A stretch of 64,000 bases of DNA from Mesobacillus foraminis (GCF_004340465.1 NZ_SLVV01000009.1:1-64000); one strand, 5' to 3'; positions 27,992-36,563 are shown, numbered from the stretch's first letter. The notes: generated from the letters alone by a model not told the origin. Numbers and translations: made by a program.

Positions 27992-28302
27992 TGGCAATTG
28001 CAGATATTACCGTTATTCCAATTGGCACGGAGTCACCAAGTGTCAGTACTTATGTAGCCGAAATACAAAAAATCCTTGCCACGTTTGAGAAGCAAGGGAG
28101 GATACGCTTCCAGCTTACCCCCATGAATACGATTATTGAAGGGGAGCTGCCGGTTTTATTTGAAGTAATTCAGGCCATGCATGAGGCCCCATTTTCCCAG
28201 GGGATCCTTCGTGTAGCAACGAACATCAGGATTGATGACAGAAGAGATGTAACACGGAAGATGGAAGATAAAGTTGCAAAAGTGAAGAGCCTTCTTGAAT
28301 AG
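27991..28302 (+). CDS. yqgV: Thiamine-binding family protein (MTH1187/YkoF-like), YqgV
   Basis: This is a 103-residue protein of the PF01910 family, a ferredoxin-like fold that can bind thiamine or related molecules. Visible signatures are the N-terminal ITVIPIGTESPSVSTYV and the mid-protein LTPMNTIIEGELPVLFEVI. The ATG overlaps the yqgU stop (TAATG), and GAAAGGAG lies just upstream, so the pair is translationally coupled. The ligand in vivo is uncertain. Confidence 0.88.
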   Translation: MAIADITVIPIGTESPSVSTYVAEIQKILATFEKQGRIRFQLTPMNTIIEGELPVLFEVIQAMHEAPFSQGILRVATNIRIDDRRDVTRKMEDKVAKVKSLLE

Positions 28303-28308
28303 TACATA

Positions 28309-28341
28309 AAAAAGACCGCTTTCTTTAAGCGGTCTTTTTTT
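28309..28341. terminator. Bidirectional terminator between yqgV and yqgW
   Basis: AGACCGCTT (28313-28321) pairs with AAGCGGTCT (28327-28335), with A7 on the left and T7 on the right. The genes on both sides converge on it. Confidence 0.88.
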
Positions 28342-28346
28342 AGGTG

Positions 28347-28520
28347 TTAGTGTGCTACCGGGTAGCCGTGGTGAATGACGGTCATAACCGTAAACCAGCC
28401 AAAGACGAGAAAGGATCCCCCGCCAAATATGATTCCGAGTACGTTCTTGTTTTTTAAGGCAGAAAAAGTTCCGTATGCTGCAAGAAGTGTAACTAACGCA
28501 AGAATGATGACTAGTCCCAT
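28347..28520 (-). CDS. yqgW: Small membrane protein, YqgW-like (DUF2759)
   Basis: This encodes 57 residues with two hydrophobic segments (MGLVIILALVTLLAAYGTF and GIIFGGGSFLVFGWFTVMTV) and a His-containing tail (IHHGYPVAH). The ATG at 28520 is 6 nt after AAAGGGGGC on the minus strand. Position between yqgV and the MBL hydrolase matches yqgW. Function unknown. Confidence 0.75.
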   Translation of the reverse strand: MGLVIILALVTLLAAYGTFSALKNKNVLGIIFGGGSFLVFGWFTVMTVIHHGYPVAH

Positions 28521-28631
28521 GAAAAAGCCCCCTTTTACAGATGTTGTGAAAACATCAAAGATTTGTAAGTCAACGGACAGGCTTGATGCCTATATGTAGA
28601 TACATTCGATATTATTTTATAGGTTTTTGAT

Positions 28632-29108
28632 TCATTTGTCGAGGTCTAAAAACCTTGCTTCACAGTTATAGGCCCTGGCGATTCCTTTTACCAATGAATC
28701 AAATTGTTTTTCTGCATATAGGACATTCACACCGTGTAAAACAGTTTCAAAAACTAAATGCTCTTCGATTTGCTCCTTTGCCATTTTGACCTGAAGTTCG
28801 TCATCCCCTTCCAGATAAAAAGCAAACAATAAATCCTTGAATAAATACACGTTTGAGCCATCACTAAAACCACAATCAAAGAAGCACTCGCCAGGTTTGC
28901 CATTAGCATGTTTGATGAAGGTATGCATATTTTCATAAAGCTCTGCATCAATCAGCACATCACAGGCATTGATCGCCGCCTGAAGGTCCCGATAGATATA
29001 TATTGTGCCGAAACGTTCAATGACATTACAGTCCGAGTTCATTAATTCTTCAAACTCTGGAATTTCGCTAATGAGCGCAGCTGCCTCGACGCCAATCATA
29101 ACTTCCAT
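28632..29108 (-). CDS. Hypothetical cytosolic protein
   Basis: I do not recognise this 158-residue acidic protein. It has no signal peptide or membrane segment, and a few cysteines (DCNVIERFG, ECFFDCGF, YNCEAR). Alternating beta and helix patterns suggest a compact globular fold. The ATG at 29108 follows AGGAAGGAAG by about 10 nt; an ATG three codons later is possible. It is divergent from the MBL hydrolase gene. No B. subtilis counterpart at this position is known to me. Confidence 0.65.
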   Translation of the reverse strand: MEVMIGVEAAALISEIPEFEELMNSDCNVIERFGTIYIYRDLQAAINACDVLIDAELYENMHTFIKHANGKPGECFFDCGFSDGSNVYLFKDLLFAFYLEGDDELQVKMAKEQIEEHLVFETVLHGVNVLYAEKQFDSLVKGIARAYNCEARFLDLDK

Positions 29109-29204
29109 ACGATGTATTCTTCCTTCCTGAAAAACTTAAGCCTTACCTATTAATAGTGTAGAATAGAGGTAGTTATTAAATCAATTCATATGGAGGTAAA
29201 AAGC

Positions 29205-29837
29205 ATGGAATGGTATCAGCTGCCGTTGGGGCCTTTGCAGACCAACTGCTATATCCTGTCCAACAGGAATAACAGCTGCCTGATTATTGATCCCGGGGAG
29301 GAGGCAGAGAAGGTCTTTCGTTATTTAAACCAAAAAAAGCTAAAACCAGCAGCCATTTTGCTGACACATGCACATTTTGATCATATTGGAGCAGTGGAAC
29401 CAATCAGGGCGAAATATTCCGTACCGGTGTATCTTCATACCCAGGAGAAAAAGTGGCTTACCGATCCAGTATTGAATGGATCACGGCTATTTGGCATGGG
29501 GGAAGTAAAAGCAGAGCCGGCTGATTATTTATTATCAGGGAACCAGGATTTATCCATTGGGGAATTTACTTTTACAGTTTTAGAAACACCTGGACATTCA
29601 CCGGGCAGCATCTCCTTCTATTTTCAAGAAGCAGGGCTGGTTGCATCCGGTGACGCCCTATTCCAAGGAAGCATTGGCAGGACTGATCTTCCAGGGGGCA
29701 GCCATGAAACACTTTTGAAAAGCATCCATAAGAAACTGCTTGTCATGCCTGAAGAGACCTTGGTACTGTCTGGGCATGGCCCCGTCACCACCATAAGACA
29801 AGAGATGGATTCTAATCCATTCTTAAACGGGTTCTAG
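29205..29837 (+). CDS. yqgX: MBL-fold metallo-hydrolase (glyoxalase II-like), YqgX
   Basis: This 210-residue metallo-beta-lactamase-fold hydrolase has the zinc motif THAHFDH (HxHxDH, about 57-63), the later ligands ETPGHSPGS (His) and SGDALFQGSIGRTD (Asp), and a final SGHGP. This pattern is that of glyoxalase II-type thioesterases, so hydrolysis of a thiol ester is likely, but the substrate is not certain. The ATG at 29205 follows GGAGGTAAAAAGC; the ATG at 29190 is the base of the ribosome binding site. Confidence 0.88.
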   Translation: MEWYQLPLGPLQTNCYILSNRNNSCLIIDPGEEAEKVFRYLNQKKLKPAAILLTHAHFDHIGAVEPIRAKYSVPVYLHTQEKKWLTDPVLNGSRLFGMGEVKAEPADYLLSGNQDLSIGEFTFTVLETPGHSPGSISFYFQEAGLVASGDALFQGSIGRTDLPGGSHETLLKSIHKKLLVMPEETLVLSGHGPVTTIRQEMDSNPFLNGF

Positions 29838-29884
29838 CTTTGTATCCCATTTCCCAAGGATTTCTAAAACAGTGAGGTCCCAAC

Positions 29885-30979
29885 ATGCATGCTATTCTAA
29901 GGAAAAAAATTGAAAACAGTGACAGGAACATGATTACATATGCGGATTATATCCAAACAGCCCTGTATCATACCGAGCAAGGATATTATATGAACGAACT
30001 AGTTAAGATTGGAACCAAGGGTGATTTTATCACTTCCAGCAATGTATCAGATATATTTGGGGAAATCATCGGTAAATGGTATTCTAGGATCTATCGCAAA
30101 CTTGATTTACCTCCATCTGTATGTGAAATGGGCGCAGGCAATGGCCGGTTTGCCAAGGCGTTTATTAAGGGCTGGCATCGATGCTCAGACATGCCATTAA
30201 CCTATTCAATCATAGAAACAAGTCCCTTTCACAGGAAGCTCCAGGCTGAGGCTCTTGATCACTTGAGCAATGTCACCCAGTATAATGATATTGATGATCT
30301 GCCGCAATTTGAGGGACTGTTCTTTTCCAACGAACTATTTGATGCACTTCCTGTTCATGTTATTGAAAAGAAAGAAGACAAGCTTTTTGAGGTTATGATA
30401 ACAATAGAGGGCGAGCGTTTAGCTGAAAGGCTGGCACCGCTGGAAAATCAGGAAATACTGAGATTCATTCGCGTGCAGGGAATACATCTATTAGATGGGC
30501 AGCGCATGGAAATCCCGTTGGAAATGGAGAGGGTAATAAAGAAAATAGGAAGTGCTTTATACAGGGGAATTGCCGTTACCGCAGACTACGGATATTCCTA
30601 TGAGGATTGGAAGCATCCCGCAAGAAGGAATGGGAGTCTCAGAGGGTATTACCAGCATCAGATGATCGAGGATATTTTAAAGCATCCGGGCAGGATGGAT
30701 ATAACCAGCCACGTTCATTTTGATGCTTTGATCCAGCAGGGAGAATCATTGGGTTTAAGGCTTCTTTCCATTCTTAGGCAGAACGAATTTTTAATGAAGG
30801 CCGGTATATTGGAAGAGCTTGAAGAAAATTATGATCTGGATCCTTTTTCGGATACGAGCAGACGGAATCGGGCAATCAGAAGCCTCATCCTACCAGGGGG
30901 GATCAGCAGTGCCTTCCATGTTATTGTTCAAGGCAAAGGAACAGGGAGTGGGACAAGAGGAACGGATATTTGGGGATAA
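29885..30979 (+). CDS. SAM-dependent methyltransferase, MidA/NDUFAF7 family
   Basis: This 364-residue protein shows the family N-terminus ITYADYIQTALYHTEQGYY, the SAM-binding CEMGAGNGRFAKAF (about 80-93), the IIETSPFHRKLQ acidic loop and FFSNELFDALPVH near residue 145. Eukaryotic NDUFAF7 methylates an arginine of complex I; bacterial substrates are unknown. Codon use looks normal, the ATG follows GTGAGG, and the gene ends in a bidirectional terminator. I do not recall it at this locus in B. subtilis. Confidence 0.85.
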   Translation: MHAILRKKIENSDRNMITYADYIQTALYHTEQGYYMNELVKIGTKGDFITSSNVSDIFGEIIGKWYSRIYRKLDLPPSVCEMGAGNGRFAKAFIKGWHRCSDMPLTYSIIETSPFHRKLQAEALDHLSNVTQYNDIDDLPQFEGLFFSNELFDALPVHVIEKKEDKLFEVMITIEGERLAERLAPLENQEILRFIRVQGIHLLDGQRMEIPLEMERVIKKIGSALYRGIAVTADYGYSYEDWKHPARRNGSLRGYYQHQMIEDILKHPGRMDITSHVHFDALIQQGESLGLRLLSILRQNEFLMKAGILEELEENYDLDPFSDTSRRNRAIRSLILPGGISSAFHVIVQGKGTGSGTRGTDIWG

Positions 30980-31019
30980 CGTAAAAAAAGCGATTGCAGT
31001 AATCGCTTTTTTTTACGTT
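30978..31019. terminator. Bidirectional terminator
   Basis: A long stem of 18 bases (30978-30995) with 31001-31019 encloses a 5-nt loop, with A7 and T8 tracts inside the stem. It separates the methyltransferase gene from convergent yqgY. Confidence 0.9.
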
Positions 31020-31023
31020 AATA

Positions 31024-31269
31024 TTAGTGTCCGCCTGCACCCGGCGTCATCATGAACGTTGTCCAGTAAGTAAATCCTGCAAAGAAAATCGTTAAGTATG
31101 CGCCGAAGATATAAAGATACATCCGCTCGGACAACTTCAAGTAGCTCAACAGCAAGAAGAACCCAGTCTGACCAAAGAAAATCAAGGACGTCGTTGGCAT
31201 ATGCCCTAAATAGAACATAACTGCAAAAATTCCCGTCCAGAATGCTAAAACTCTGTACATCCGATCCAA
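31024..31269 (-). CDS. yqgY: DUF2626 family membrane protein, YqgY
   Basis: This 81-residue protein has three hydrophobic stretches (about 6-22, 28-45 and 50-72) and the C-terminus GFTYWTTFMMTPGAGGH typical of DUF2626. A TTG at 31269, about 8 nt after AAAGGAGGGG, is used rather than the ATG three codons later, which is too distant. Function unknown. Confidence 0.85.
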   Translation of the reverse strand: MDRMYRVLAFWTGIFAVMFYLGHMPTTSLIFFGQTGFFLLLSYLKLSERMYLYIFGAYLTIFFAGFTYWTTFMMTPGAGGH

Positions 31270-31350
31270 AAGCCACCCCTCCTTTTACGATACAAGTCCA
31301 ACACATACCAATTATAAAGTAAAGAGGAGGGGAATGTAAATAACGATTGA

Positions 31351-32052
31351 TCATTGTACAATTAGGGCATGGTAGGAGCAGGAATCACAGCCTGCGATAA
31401 TATTCTCCTTTTCAACAAGTTCTATATCCCCGAACACCGATTCAAACATTCCCTTTAAAAATTCAACATGCATCCCGCAGACTGTTTCAGGATGTTCGGC
31501 TGCCACTTCTTTAAATGGACAATTGAAAATTTGAAAGAAAATCTTAGTCTCATCATCATTTGTTTCAAATTCAGGATAAAAACCTGCGAGGGTTGAAGCG
31601 CTTTTAATAATATTCAATTTTTGCTGAAAAGTAATGGATGCTGAAGCCAGATGGTGGGAGGCTTTTTCCTGCTCAATTAATTCAGAGCCAAGGCTTTTGC
31701 CTGTATGGTATAAGGCCATTCTTCCTTCTTCTCCCAGGGACATCATCGTTGTCAGCGTAATTTTAGATAGAAGCTGGTAGTCCCGATATGGGAAATGGAG
31801 CTGGATAACATCCTCCGATAGGCGGTAAAGTCTGCTCGGCCGACCACCTTTTCCAGTTTTCTTCGTTTCCGACAAAAGCATGTTTACATCTTCCAGCTTG
31901 GATAAGTGAAGCCTTGCAACATTTGGATGTATTTCGAATTGGTCTGCAATTTCCTGAACGGTTACATCTTTATGCTGTTTCGTAATGTACTGATAAATAT
32001 AATAACGGGTTGGATCTGATAGAACGCTAGTGATTTTCAATGTCTGTTCCAT
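31351..32052 (-). CDS. Winged-helix transcriptional regulator with a C-terminal four-Cys cluster
   Basis: This 233-residue protein has an N-terminal ArsR-like winged helix (about 8-80; VLSDPTRYYIYQYI, recognition part ADQFEIHPNVARLHLSKLEDVNML) and a C-terminal ligand-type domain with C178 (FNCPF), C192 (VCGMH), C222 and C225 (GCDSC). The layout resembles the COG2345/SufR group, some members of which bind an Fe-S cluster. A redox or metal response is inferred. The ATG follows GAGGTGAACTTAA. It is divergent from comGA with 250 bp between. Confidence 0.8.
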   Translation of the reverse strand: MEQTLKITSVLSDPTRYYIYQYITKQHKDVTVQEIADQFEIHPNVARLHLSKLEDVNMLLSETKKTGKGGRPSRLYRLSEDVIQLHFPYRDYQLLSKITLTTMMSLGEEGRMALYHTGKSLGSELIEQEKASHHLASASITFQQKLNIIKSASTLAGFYPEFETNDDETKIFFQIFNCPFKEVAAEHPETVCGMHVEFLKGMFESVFGDIELVEKENIIAGCDSCSYHALIVQ

Positions 32053-32301
32053 TTAAGTTCACCTCGGGAAACTTGAAATTTACTTCTTATAGATACAGAA
32101 TAAAGCCTTTAGTATAAGGTTTACACTGTTAACACTATATGTTTAGAAAATGTTCACAACTAAATGGCGAATTCTTGAACGAAGGTAACCATACTCAAAT
32201 GGTTTGTCATAATTTATACACAAATAATCGTTAAGGCCGGGAGGTAAGCGCCCTAAAAACGAAGAATACTATAGTGAAAGAATTTAAAGGAGGCGTTCAA
32301 T

Positions 32302-33375
32302 ATTGATAAATCAATACAGGATTTAGCAGACAGTATTTTGGCTGATGCCCTTAAAAAAGGTGCTTCAGATATCCACATTATCCCCCGGGGAAAAGACTCG
32401 GCAATCAAATTTCGCCTGGGAAACAAATTGATGCAAAGGCTGATCCTGGGAAATTCAGACAGTGAGAGACTAGTGTCACACTTTAAATTTACTGCTTCAA
32501 TGGATATTGGCGATAAGCGGAGGCCGCAGAGCGGGGCATATGCCTACCGATTTAAAGACAGCCTTGTAGGTTTGAGGATATCCACGCTTCCTGCCAACAA
32601 AAGCGAAAGTATGGTGATCAGGATTCTTCCGCAGCAAAATTTAAGTCCCCATTATCAGCTAAGCTTGTTCCCGTCAACCTCGAGAAAACTTGTTTCTCTT
32701 ATGAAACATGCCCACGGTCTAATCATCCTTACAGGTCCAACAGGAAGCGGCAAGACCACAACTCTTTATTCCCTTCTATCAGAAGCATCCCAGGTAATCA
32801 ACCGCAATGTTATTACACTCGAAGATCCGATTGAGAAACTGAATGACACTGTGCTGCAGATTCAAGTGAATGAGAAAGCAGGTGTTTCGTATTCCGCCGG
32901 TTTAAAAGCCATCCTCAGGCATGACCCTGATATTATTATGGTGGGAGAAATTCGTGATAAAGAAACAGCCGAGATTGCTGTGCGGGCCGCTTTGACAGGG
33001 CACCTTGTGCTGTCGACCATGCATACCCGCGATGCCAAAGGTGCAATCTATCGGCTTCTTGAATTTGGAGTCAATTGGCTGGAAATTCAACAGACACTGA
33101 TTGCGGTGACAGCCCAAAGGTTAGTGGAACTCACATGTCCTTTTTGCAGTGAGGGCTGTTCTCCATTTTGCTATACAGCCGGCAGGGGGAAAAGAGGGGG
33201 TATCTTTGAGATTCTGTCAGGAAGGGCATTGTCTGCTGTTTTGGCGGAATCGAGAGGGGAAGCTGCTGATTATCATTATCCAACATTAAAAGATGCCATA
33301 TTAAAAGGGGTTTCTCTTGGATTTATTAAGGAAGAAGAGATTAAAAGGTGGATAGTGAATGAACAGAGTCAATAA
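32302..33375 (+). CDS. comGA: Competence pilus ATPase ComGA (apparent ATT start)
   Basis: ComGA is the traffic ATPase that assembles the transformation pseudopilus. The 357-residue protein has Walker A GPTGSGKT (145-152), the Asp-box GEIRDKETAEIAVRAALTGH and a Cys cluster CPFCSEGCSPFC. No ATG, GTG or TTG gives a full-length protein. The only strong ribosome binding site (AAAGGAGG, 32286-32293) is 8 nt before an in-frame ATT at 32302. Starting there gives a protein one residue longer than B. subtilis ComGA, from memory, and aligned at its N-terminus. An in-frame TTG at 32338 has no ribosome binding site. Either ATT initiates, or one base is missing. Confidence 0.9.
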   Translation: MDKSIQDLADSILADALKKGASDIHIIPRGKDSAIKFRLGNKLMQRLILGNSDSERLVSHFKFTASMDIGDKRRPQSGAYAYRFKDSLVGLRISTLPANKSESMVIRILPQQNLSPHYQLSLFPSTSRKLVSLMKHAHGLIILTGPTGSGKTTTLYSLLSEASQVINRNVITLEDPIEKLNDTVLQIQVNEKAGVSYSAGLKAILRHDPDIIMVGEIRDKETAEIAVRAALTGHLVLSTMHTRDAKGAIYRLLEFGVNWLEIQQTLIAVTAQRLVELTCPFCSEGCSPFCYTAGRGKRGGIFEILSGRALSAVLAESRGEAADYHYPTLKDAILKGVSLGFIKEEEIKRWIVNEQSQ

Positions 33376-34393
33376 TTGGACAGTTCGGGAACAGGCGACC
33401 TTCCTTAAAAGAGCAGGTGAGCTGCTATTGAGAGGTTACCCGCTTGCTGAAGCAATCGAATCTGTTTCCTTTTACCTTAGGCCAAGGCAAAAGAGGGAAA
33501 TGAACGAAAGCCTGTCGGACTTACGGGAGGGCTACCCCTTTTATCAAGTTTTGACAGAATTAAATTTCAATAAAAATCTCATCAGTTATGTCTATTTTGC
33601 CGAGCAGCATGGAGGGCTGGGAAATGCCATTATTGAGGCGAGCGGCATGGTCCTTAAACGCGATAATGATTTCAACAGGCTGAAAAAACTTGTTACCTAC
33701 CCTCTGATCCTTGCTTTCATGACCTTTATCCTCTTTTACTTTGTTGACCACGTACTCCTCCCGAAATTCTCATCGCTCTATCAGGATATGGACGTGGATC
33801 CTGGCGTATTCGTCACCATTATTACATCCTTTGGTAATGCTATTCCCCTTCTAATGTCGTTTGGAGTCATACTGTTTTCGGCGGCAGCGGCTTATTATTA
33901 TCTGGTCTTTAGAAAGTACTCTGCTTTGGAGCAAAGGAACAGGCTTGTACGGATACCAGTAATCGGAAAATTGCTTAAGCTACTGTATTCCCACTTTTTC
34001 TCCGTCCAGCTTAGCTATCTGTTTTCCGGGGGACTGTCTGTCATCGATGCACTTAATGTTTTTGAGAATAATACCCATGAACCTTTTTCCGTCGAGCTTG
34101 GTAAAGAAATCAAGCTCAGCCTTTCCACAGGATTGGATTTTGACCGGGCCATTGCATCCTTTTCCTTCTTTGAGGGGGAGCTATACCGAATTATTAAGCC
34201 CGGCCAGGAGAACGGAAAGCTTGATCAGGAGTTGTTTTATTACAGCCGAAATTGTCTCTCGCAGCTTGAGGAGAAAACAGACCGGGCCATGCGCATTGTA
34301 CAGCCGGTTCTTTATACCATAATTGGGCTGCTTATCATCTCGCTGTATTTAGCCATACTGCTTCCAATGTTTCAGCTATTGCAGGGAATATAA
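33359..34393 (+). CDS. comGB: Competence type II secretion membrane protein ComGB
   Basis: ComGB is the polytopic platform protein of the competence pseudopilus. The 344-residue protein contains two type II secretion F domains (about 10-130 and 215-335), with the typical AEQHGGLGNAI and KPGQENGKLDQ motifs, and about three membrane segments. The ATG overlaps comGA by 17 nt with GGTGG upstream. Confidence 0.93.
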   Translation: MNRVNNWTVREQATFLKRAGELLLRGYPLAEAIESVSFYLRPRQKREMNESLSDLREGYPFYQVLTELNFNKNLISYVYFAEQHGGLGNAIIEASGMVLKRDNDFNRLKKLVTYPLILAFMTFILFYFVDHVLLPKFSSLYQDMDVDPGVFVTIITSFGNAIPLLMSFGVILFSAAAAYYYLVFRKYSALEQRNRLVRIPVIGKLLKLLYSHFFSVQLSYLFSGGLSVIDALNVFENNTHEPFSVELGKEIKLSLSTGLDFDRAIASFSFFEGELYRIIKPGQENGKLDQELFYYSRNCLSQLEEKTDRAMRIVQPVLYTIIGLLIISLYLAILLPMFQLLQGI

Positions 34394-34415
34394 CCATATT
34401 AAAAGGAATGATTTT

Positions 34416-34727
34416 ATGAAAAATGAAAAAGGCTTTACTCTTATAGAAATGATGATTGTCCTGCTGATCATTTCCGTTTTGCTAATTATTACAGTACCTA
34501 ACATAACGAAGCACAATTCCAACATTAATAAGAAAGGATGTGAAGCCTTCCTTCATATGGTGGAAGGACAGGTCCAAGCTTATCAAATCGACAAGAACAA
34601 GCTGCCTGCCAGTGCGGCTGATCTTGTTAAGGAAGATTATTTAAAACAGACAACCTGTCCAGATGGCGAGGAAATCGTCATCAGCTCTACAGGAGCTGTG
34701 AGTACGCTTCCAGAATCCAGTGAATGA
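34416..34727 (+). CDS. comGC: Major competence pseudopilin ComGC
   Basis: ComGC is the major subunit of the transformation pilus. The 103-residue prepilin has a short leader cut after G6 (MKNEKG|FTLIEMM), E at +5 and an N-terminal hydrophobic helix. Two cysteines (C42, C81) are positioned for the intramolecular disulfide known in B. subtilis ComGC. comGD overlaps by 4 nt. Confidence 0.95.
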   Translation: MKNEKGFTLIEMMIVLLIISVLLIITVPNITKHNSNINKKGCEAFLHMVEGQVQAYQIDKNKLPASAADLVKEDYLKQTTCPDGEEIVISSTGAVSTLPESSE

Positions 34728-35161
34728 AGAACAATGGTGGTTTTACCTTAATAGAAACCCTCATCGTATTTTCGGTTTTTCTCGTTATGACCTTCAGCAG
34801 TTTCCTCCTGTTAAAGCCTGCCCACCATTCGCTTGTGAAAAATTTGTTCTTTTCCCAATTTAAGTCCGATCTGTTCTTTGCTCAGCAGCATTCGATTGCC
34901 GCCCAGGAAGACGTGACTGTACACATTTTGCCGGAGAAGCATTGTTACTATATTCGGTCACGGTATAATGGACCAATATTATTAGAACGCCATTATTCGG
35001 AGGAAGTCCAAATATGGGAAGGGACCTTAAAACTGTATTTTCAATATGGACAGGACGGCAATATCAAAAACTTTGGTTCATTTCATATAAAGATAGACAG
35101 TCATGTTTATCGGATGACCATTCTTATTGGGAAAGGACGTTTCTATGTGGTTGAACAATAA
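34724..35161 (+). CDS. comGD: Minor competence pseudopilin ComGD
   Basis: This is a 145-residue prepilin with the cleavage site NNGG|FTLIETLIV and a single N-terminal hydrophobic helix. It is a minor pseudopilin thought to help initiate assembly. The ATG overlaps the comGC stop (ATGA), implying coupling. Confidence 0.92.
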   Translation: MKNNGGFTLIETLIVFSVFLVMTFSSFLLLKPAHHSLVKNLFFSQFKSDLFFAQQHSIAAQEDVTVHILPEKHCYYIRSRYNGPILLERHYSEEVQIWEGTLKLYFQYGQDGNIKNFGSFHIKIDSHVYRMTILIGKGRFYVVEQ

Positions 35162-35480
35162 AGGTTTTTTTATGTCTGAACTGCTCCTGTCATTATCCGC
35201 CTGGCTGATGGCGACTGGTATCTTGCTGCCGATAGCCATCACTCTTCTGGGACATTCGATGCAAATCAGGCAAGAGGCAGATGCCCTGCATCTATTATAT
35301 GATCGATTGCAGGAAATGAAGCTCACCCCTGAACCCCTGGAAGATTCAAGTATCGAAAGAAACGGGAGGGTTTTTCGCGTCAAAGTGGGTGCCGCGGATC
35401 AGGAATCCCGAGTAAAGGTGTGTGTCGAGTTCGATGGTTTTAACAAAACTTCAAGCTTCAAATGTGCATATTCTGAATGA
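35145..35480 (+). CDS. comGE: Minor competence pseudopilin ComGE
   Basis: This is a 111-residue prepilin-like protein with NNKG|FFMSELLLSLSAW and one hydrophobic helix. It overlaps comGD by 17 nt. The ATG at 35145 lies 7 nt after AAAGGA; an ATG at 35127 would include the ribosome binding site. Confidence 0.88.
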   Translation: MWLNNKGFFMSELLLSLSAWLMATGILLPIAITLLGHSMQIRQEADALHLLYDRLQEMKLTPEPLEDSSIERNGRVFRVKVGAADQESRVKVCVEFDGFNKTSSFKCAYSE

Positions 35481-35910
35481 AAGAGGGTTTACGATCGCTG
35501 AAATGCTGGTTGTCCTTACAGCCTTTTGCATGCTGATGGCGTTTTTGCCTTTAGGAGTCAAAATGGTGCTGCAGCACAATTATTTGGACAGCAGGGTGCA
35601 AAGGCTTGAATGGGAAGTTTTTAATACCCAGTTAAAAAGGGAAACCCGGATTTCAACGGGCATGACCGTCGATAAAGACAAACTGCTCCTCTATAAAAAT
35701 GGAGAAAGTGTCCTCTTTGAAAAATATGGTTCAGCAATCAGGAGGAGGGTTAATTACACAGGCCATGAAATTATACTGCAGAATGTTGCCTCTTTGGCTT
35801 TTTCGCCCCGGACGAATGGATACTGCATAACTGTAAAGGATATGAATGGAAAGGAGTATACTGCCACGGTTAGATCTTTCAGTGTCCAGGGGGGAGAGGA
35901 TGAAAAATGA
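35434..35910 (+). CDS. comGF: Minor competence pseudopilin ComGF
   Basis: This protein of about 158 residues has a prepilin-like segment (NERG|FTIAEMLVVLTAF) preceded by a leader of about 17 residues, and a ComGF-type C-terminal domain (SAIRRRVNYTGHEIILQNV). The start is uncertain: an ATG at 35434 or a GTG at 35422 with AAAGG close by. Either way it overlaps comGE by about 50 nt. Confidence 0.85.
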   Translation: MVLTKLQASNVHILNERGFTIAEMLVVLTAFCMLMAFLPLGVKMVLQHNYLDSRVQRLEWEVFNTQLKRETRISTGMTVDKDKLLLYKNGESVLFEKYGSAIRRRVNYTGHEIILQNVASLAFSPRTNGYCITVKDMNGKEYTATVRSFSVQGGEDEK

Positions 35911-36277
35911 GCGAGGATTCACCTACCCTGTTTCACTTTGTATGCTGGTCTTCTTTAGTCTCCTCCTGTTAATAACTGTTGAACAAAACATGGCGGAAAA
36001 GCGTTTTTATAAGGACACAGAGGTAATACTTGTTCAGGAATACTATCTGCTATCTGCTGTTAAAAGGGCTGAAGGACTTTTAAAGGAAAATAACCTCTCT
36101 CAAACAGGAACCTTTCTGTATACCAAGGGTACAGTCGCCTACCAGACAAGAGTTCTTCCTGAAGGATTGGCAGAGATTACATTTACGGTGAAGCTTTTCA
36201 CAAAGGAGCAGTGGGTCGGGGTTGGCCATTTTGATACGGTGCAGAAGAAACTGGTCAAATGGATGGAAAAGAGTTAG
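35900..36277 (+). CDS. comGG: Minor competence protein ComGG
   Basis: This 125-residue membrane protein has a prepilin-like N-terminus (MKNERG|FTYPVSLCML) and a hydrophobic helix. The usual +5 Glu is replaced, as is common for ComGG. The ATG at 35900 follows GGGGGGAGAGG and overlaps comGF by 11 nt. It is the last pseudopilin of the operon. Confidence 0.85.
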   Translation: MKNERGFTYPVSLCMLVFFSLLLLITVEQNMAEKRFYKDTEVILVQEYYLLSAVKRAEGLLKENNLSQTGTFLYTKGTVAYQTRVLPEGLAEITFTVKLFTKEQWVGVGHFDTVQKKLVKWMEKS

Positions 36278-36347
36278 GTTATATTCGAGTTTGAAATCAC
36301 ACAATTCAGGACATACTTGCTAATGAATGAAAGCGGGTGTGTGAAAG

Positions 36348-36527
36348 ATGAAAACAAACGATTATGTAAAATACCTTACCCAGACGGTTGTGAAATATGC
36401 CGATCAGCCAAAAGAGGAACGACTGAAAAATAAGCAGGAGAGAAAAGCGGAGAAATCATCATTCCTGTTTCGGTGGTTTGGAATTTTGCCCTTTGTACTC
36501 ATGTCCATGATTAATCGAAAAAGATAA
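36348..36527 (+). CDS. yqzE: YqzE family small protein
   Basis: This encodes 59 residues: a hydrophilic N-terminal half (MKTNDYVKYLTQTVVKYADQ) and a basic C-terminal half with one hydrophobic segment (FLFRWFGILPFVLMSMI). It follows comGG as yqzE does in B. subtilis and may be cotranscribed. The ATG lies about 9 nt after GCGGGTG. Function unknown. Confidence 0.8.
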   Translation: MKTNDYVKYLTQTVVKYADQPKEERLKNKQERKAEKSSFLFRWFGILPFVLMSMINRKR

Positions 36528-36530
36528 GGA

Positions 36531-36563
36531 ACCCGGCCTGTTACCATCAGCCGGGTATTTTTT
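36531..36563. terminator. Terminator after yqzE
   Basis: ACCCGGC (36531-36537) pairs with GCCGGGT (36550-36556), followed by ATTTTTTT. It separates comG-yqzE from convergent yqhG. Confidence 0.85.

Noticed and set aside
32230-32265. Shared string AGCGCCCTAA upstream of comGA and in the sodA leader
   Set aside because: Ten bases with different flanks and no common fold; chance similarity cannot be excluded and no known motif fits.
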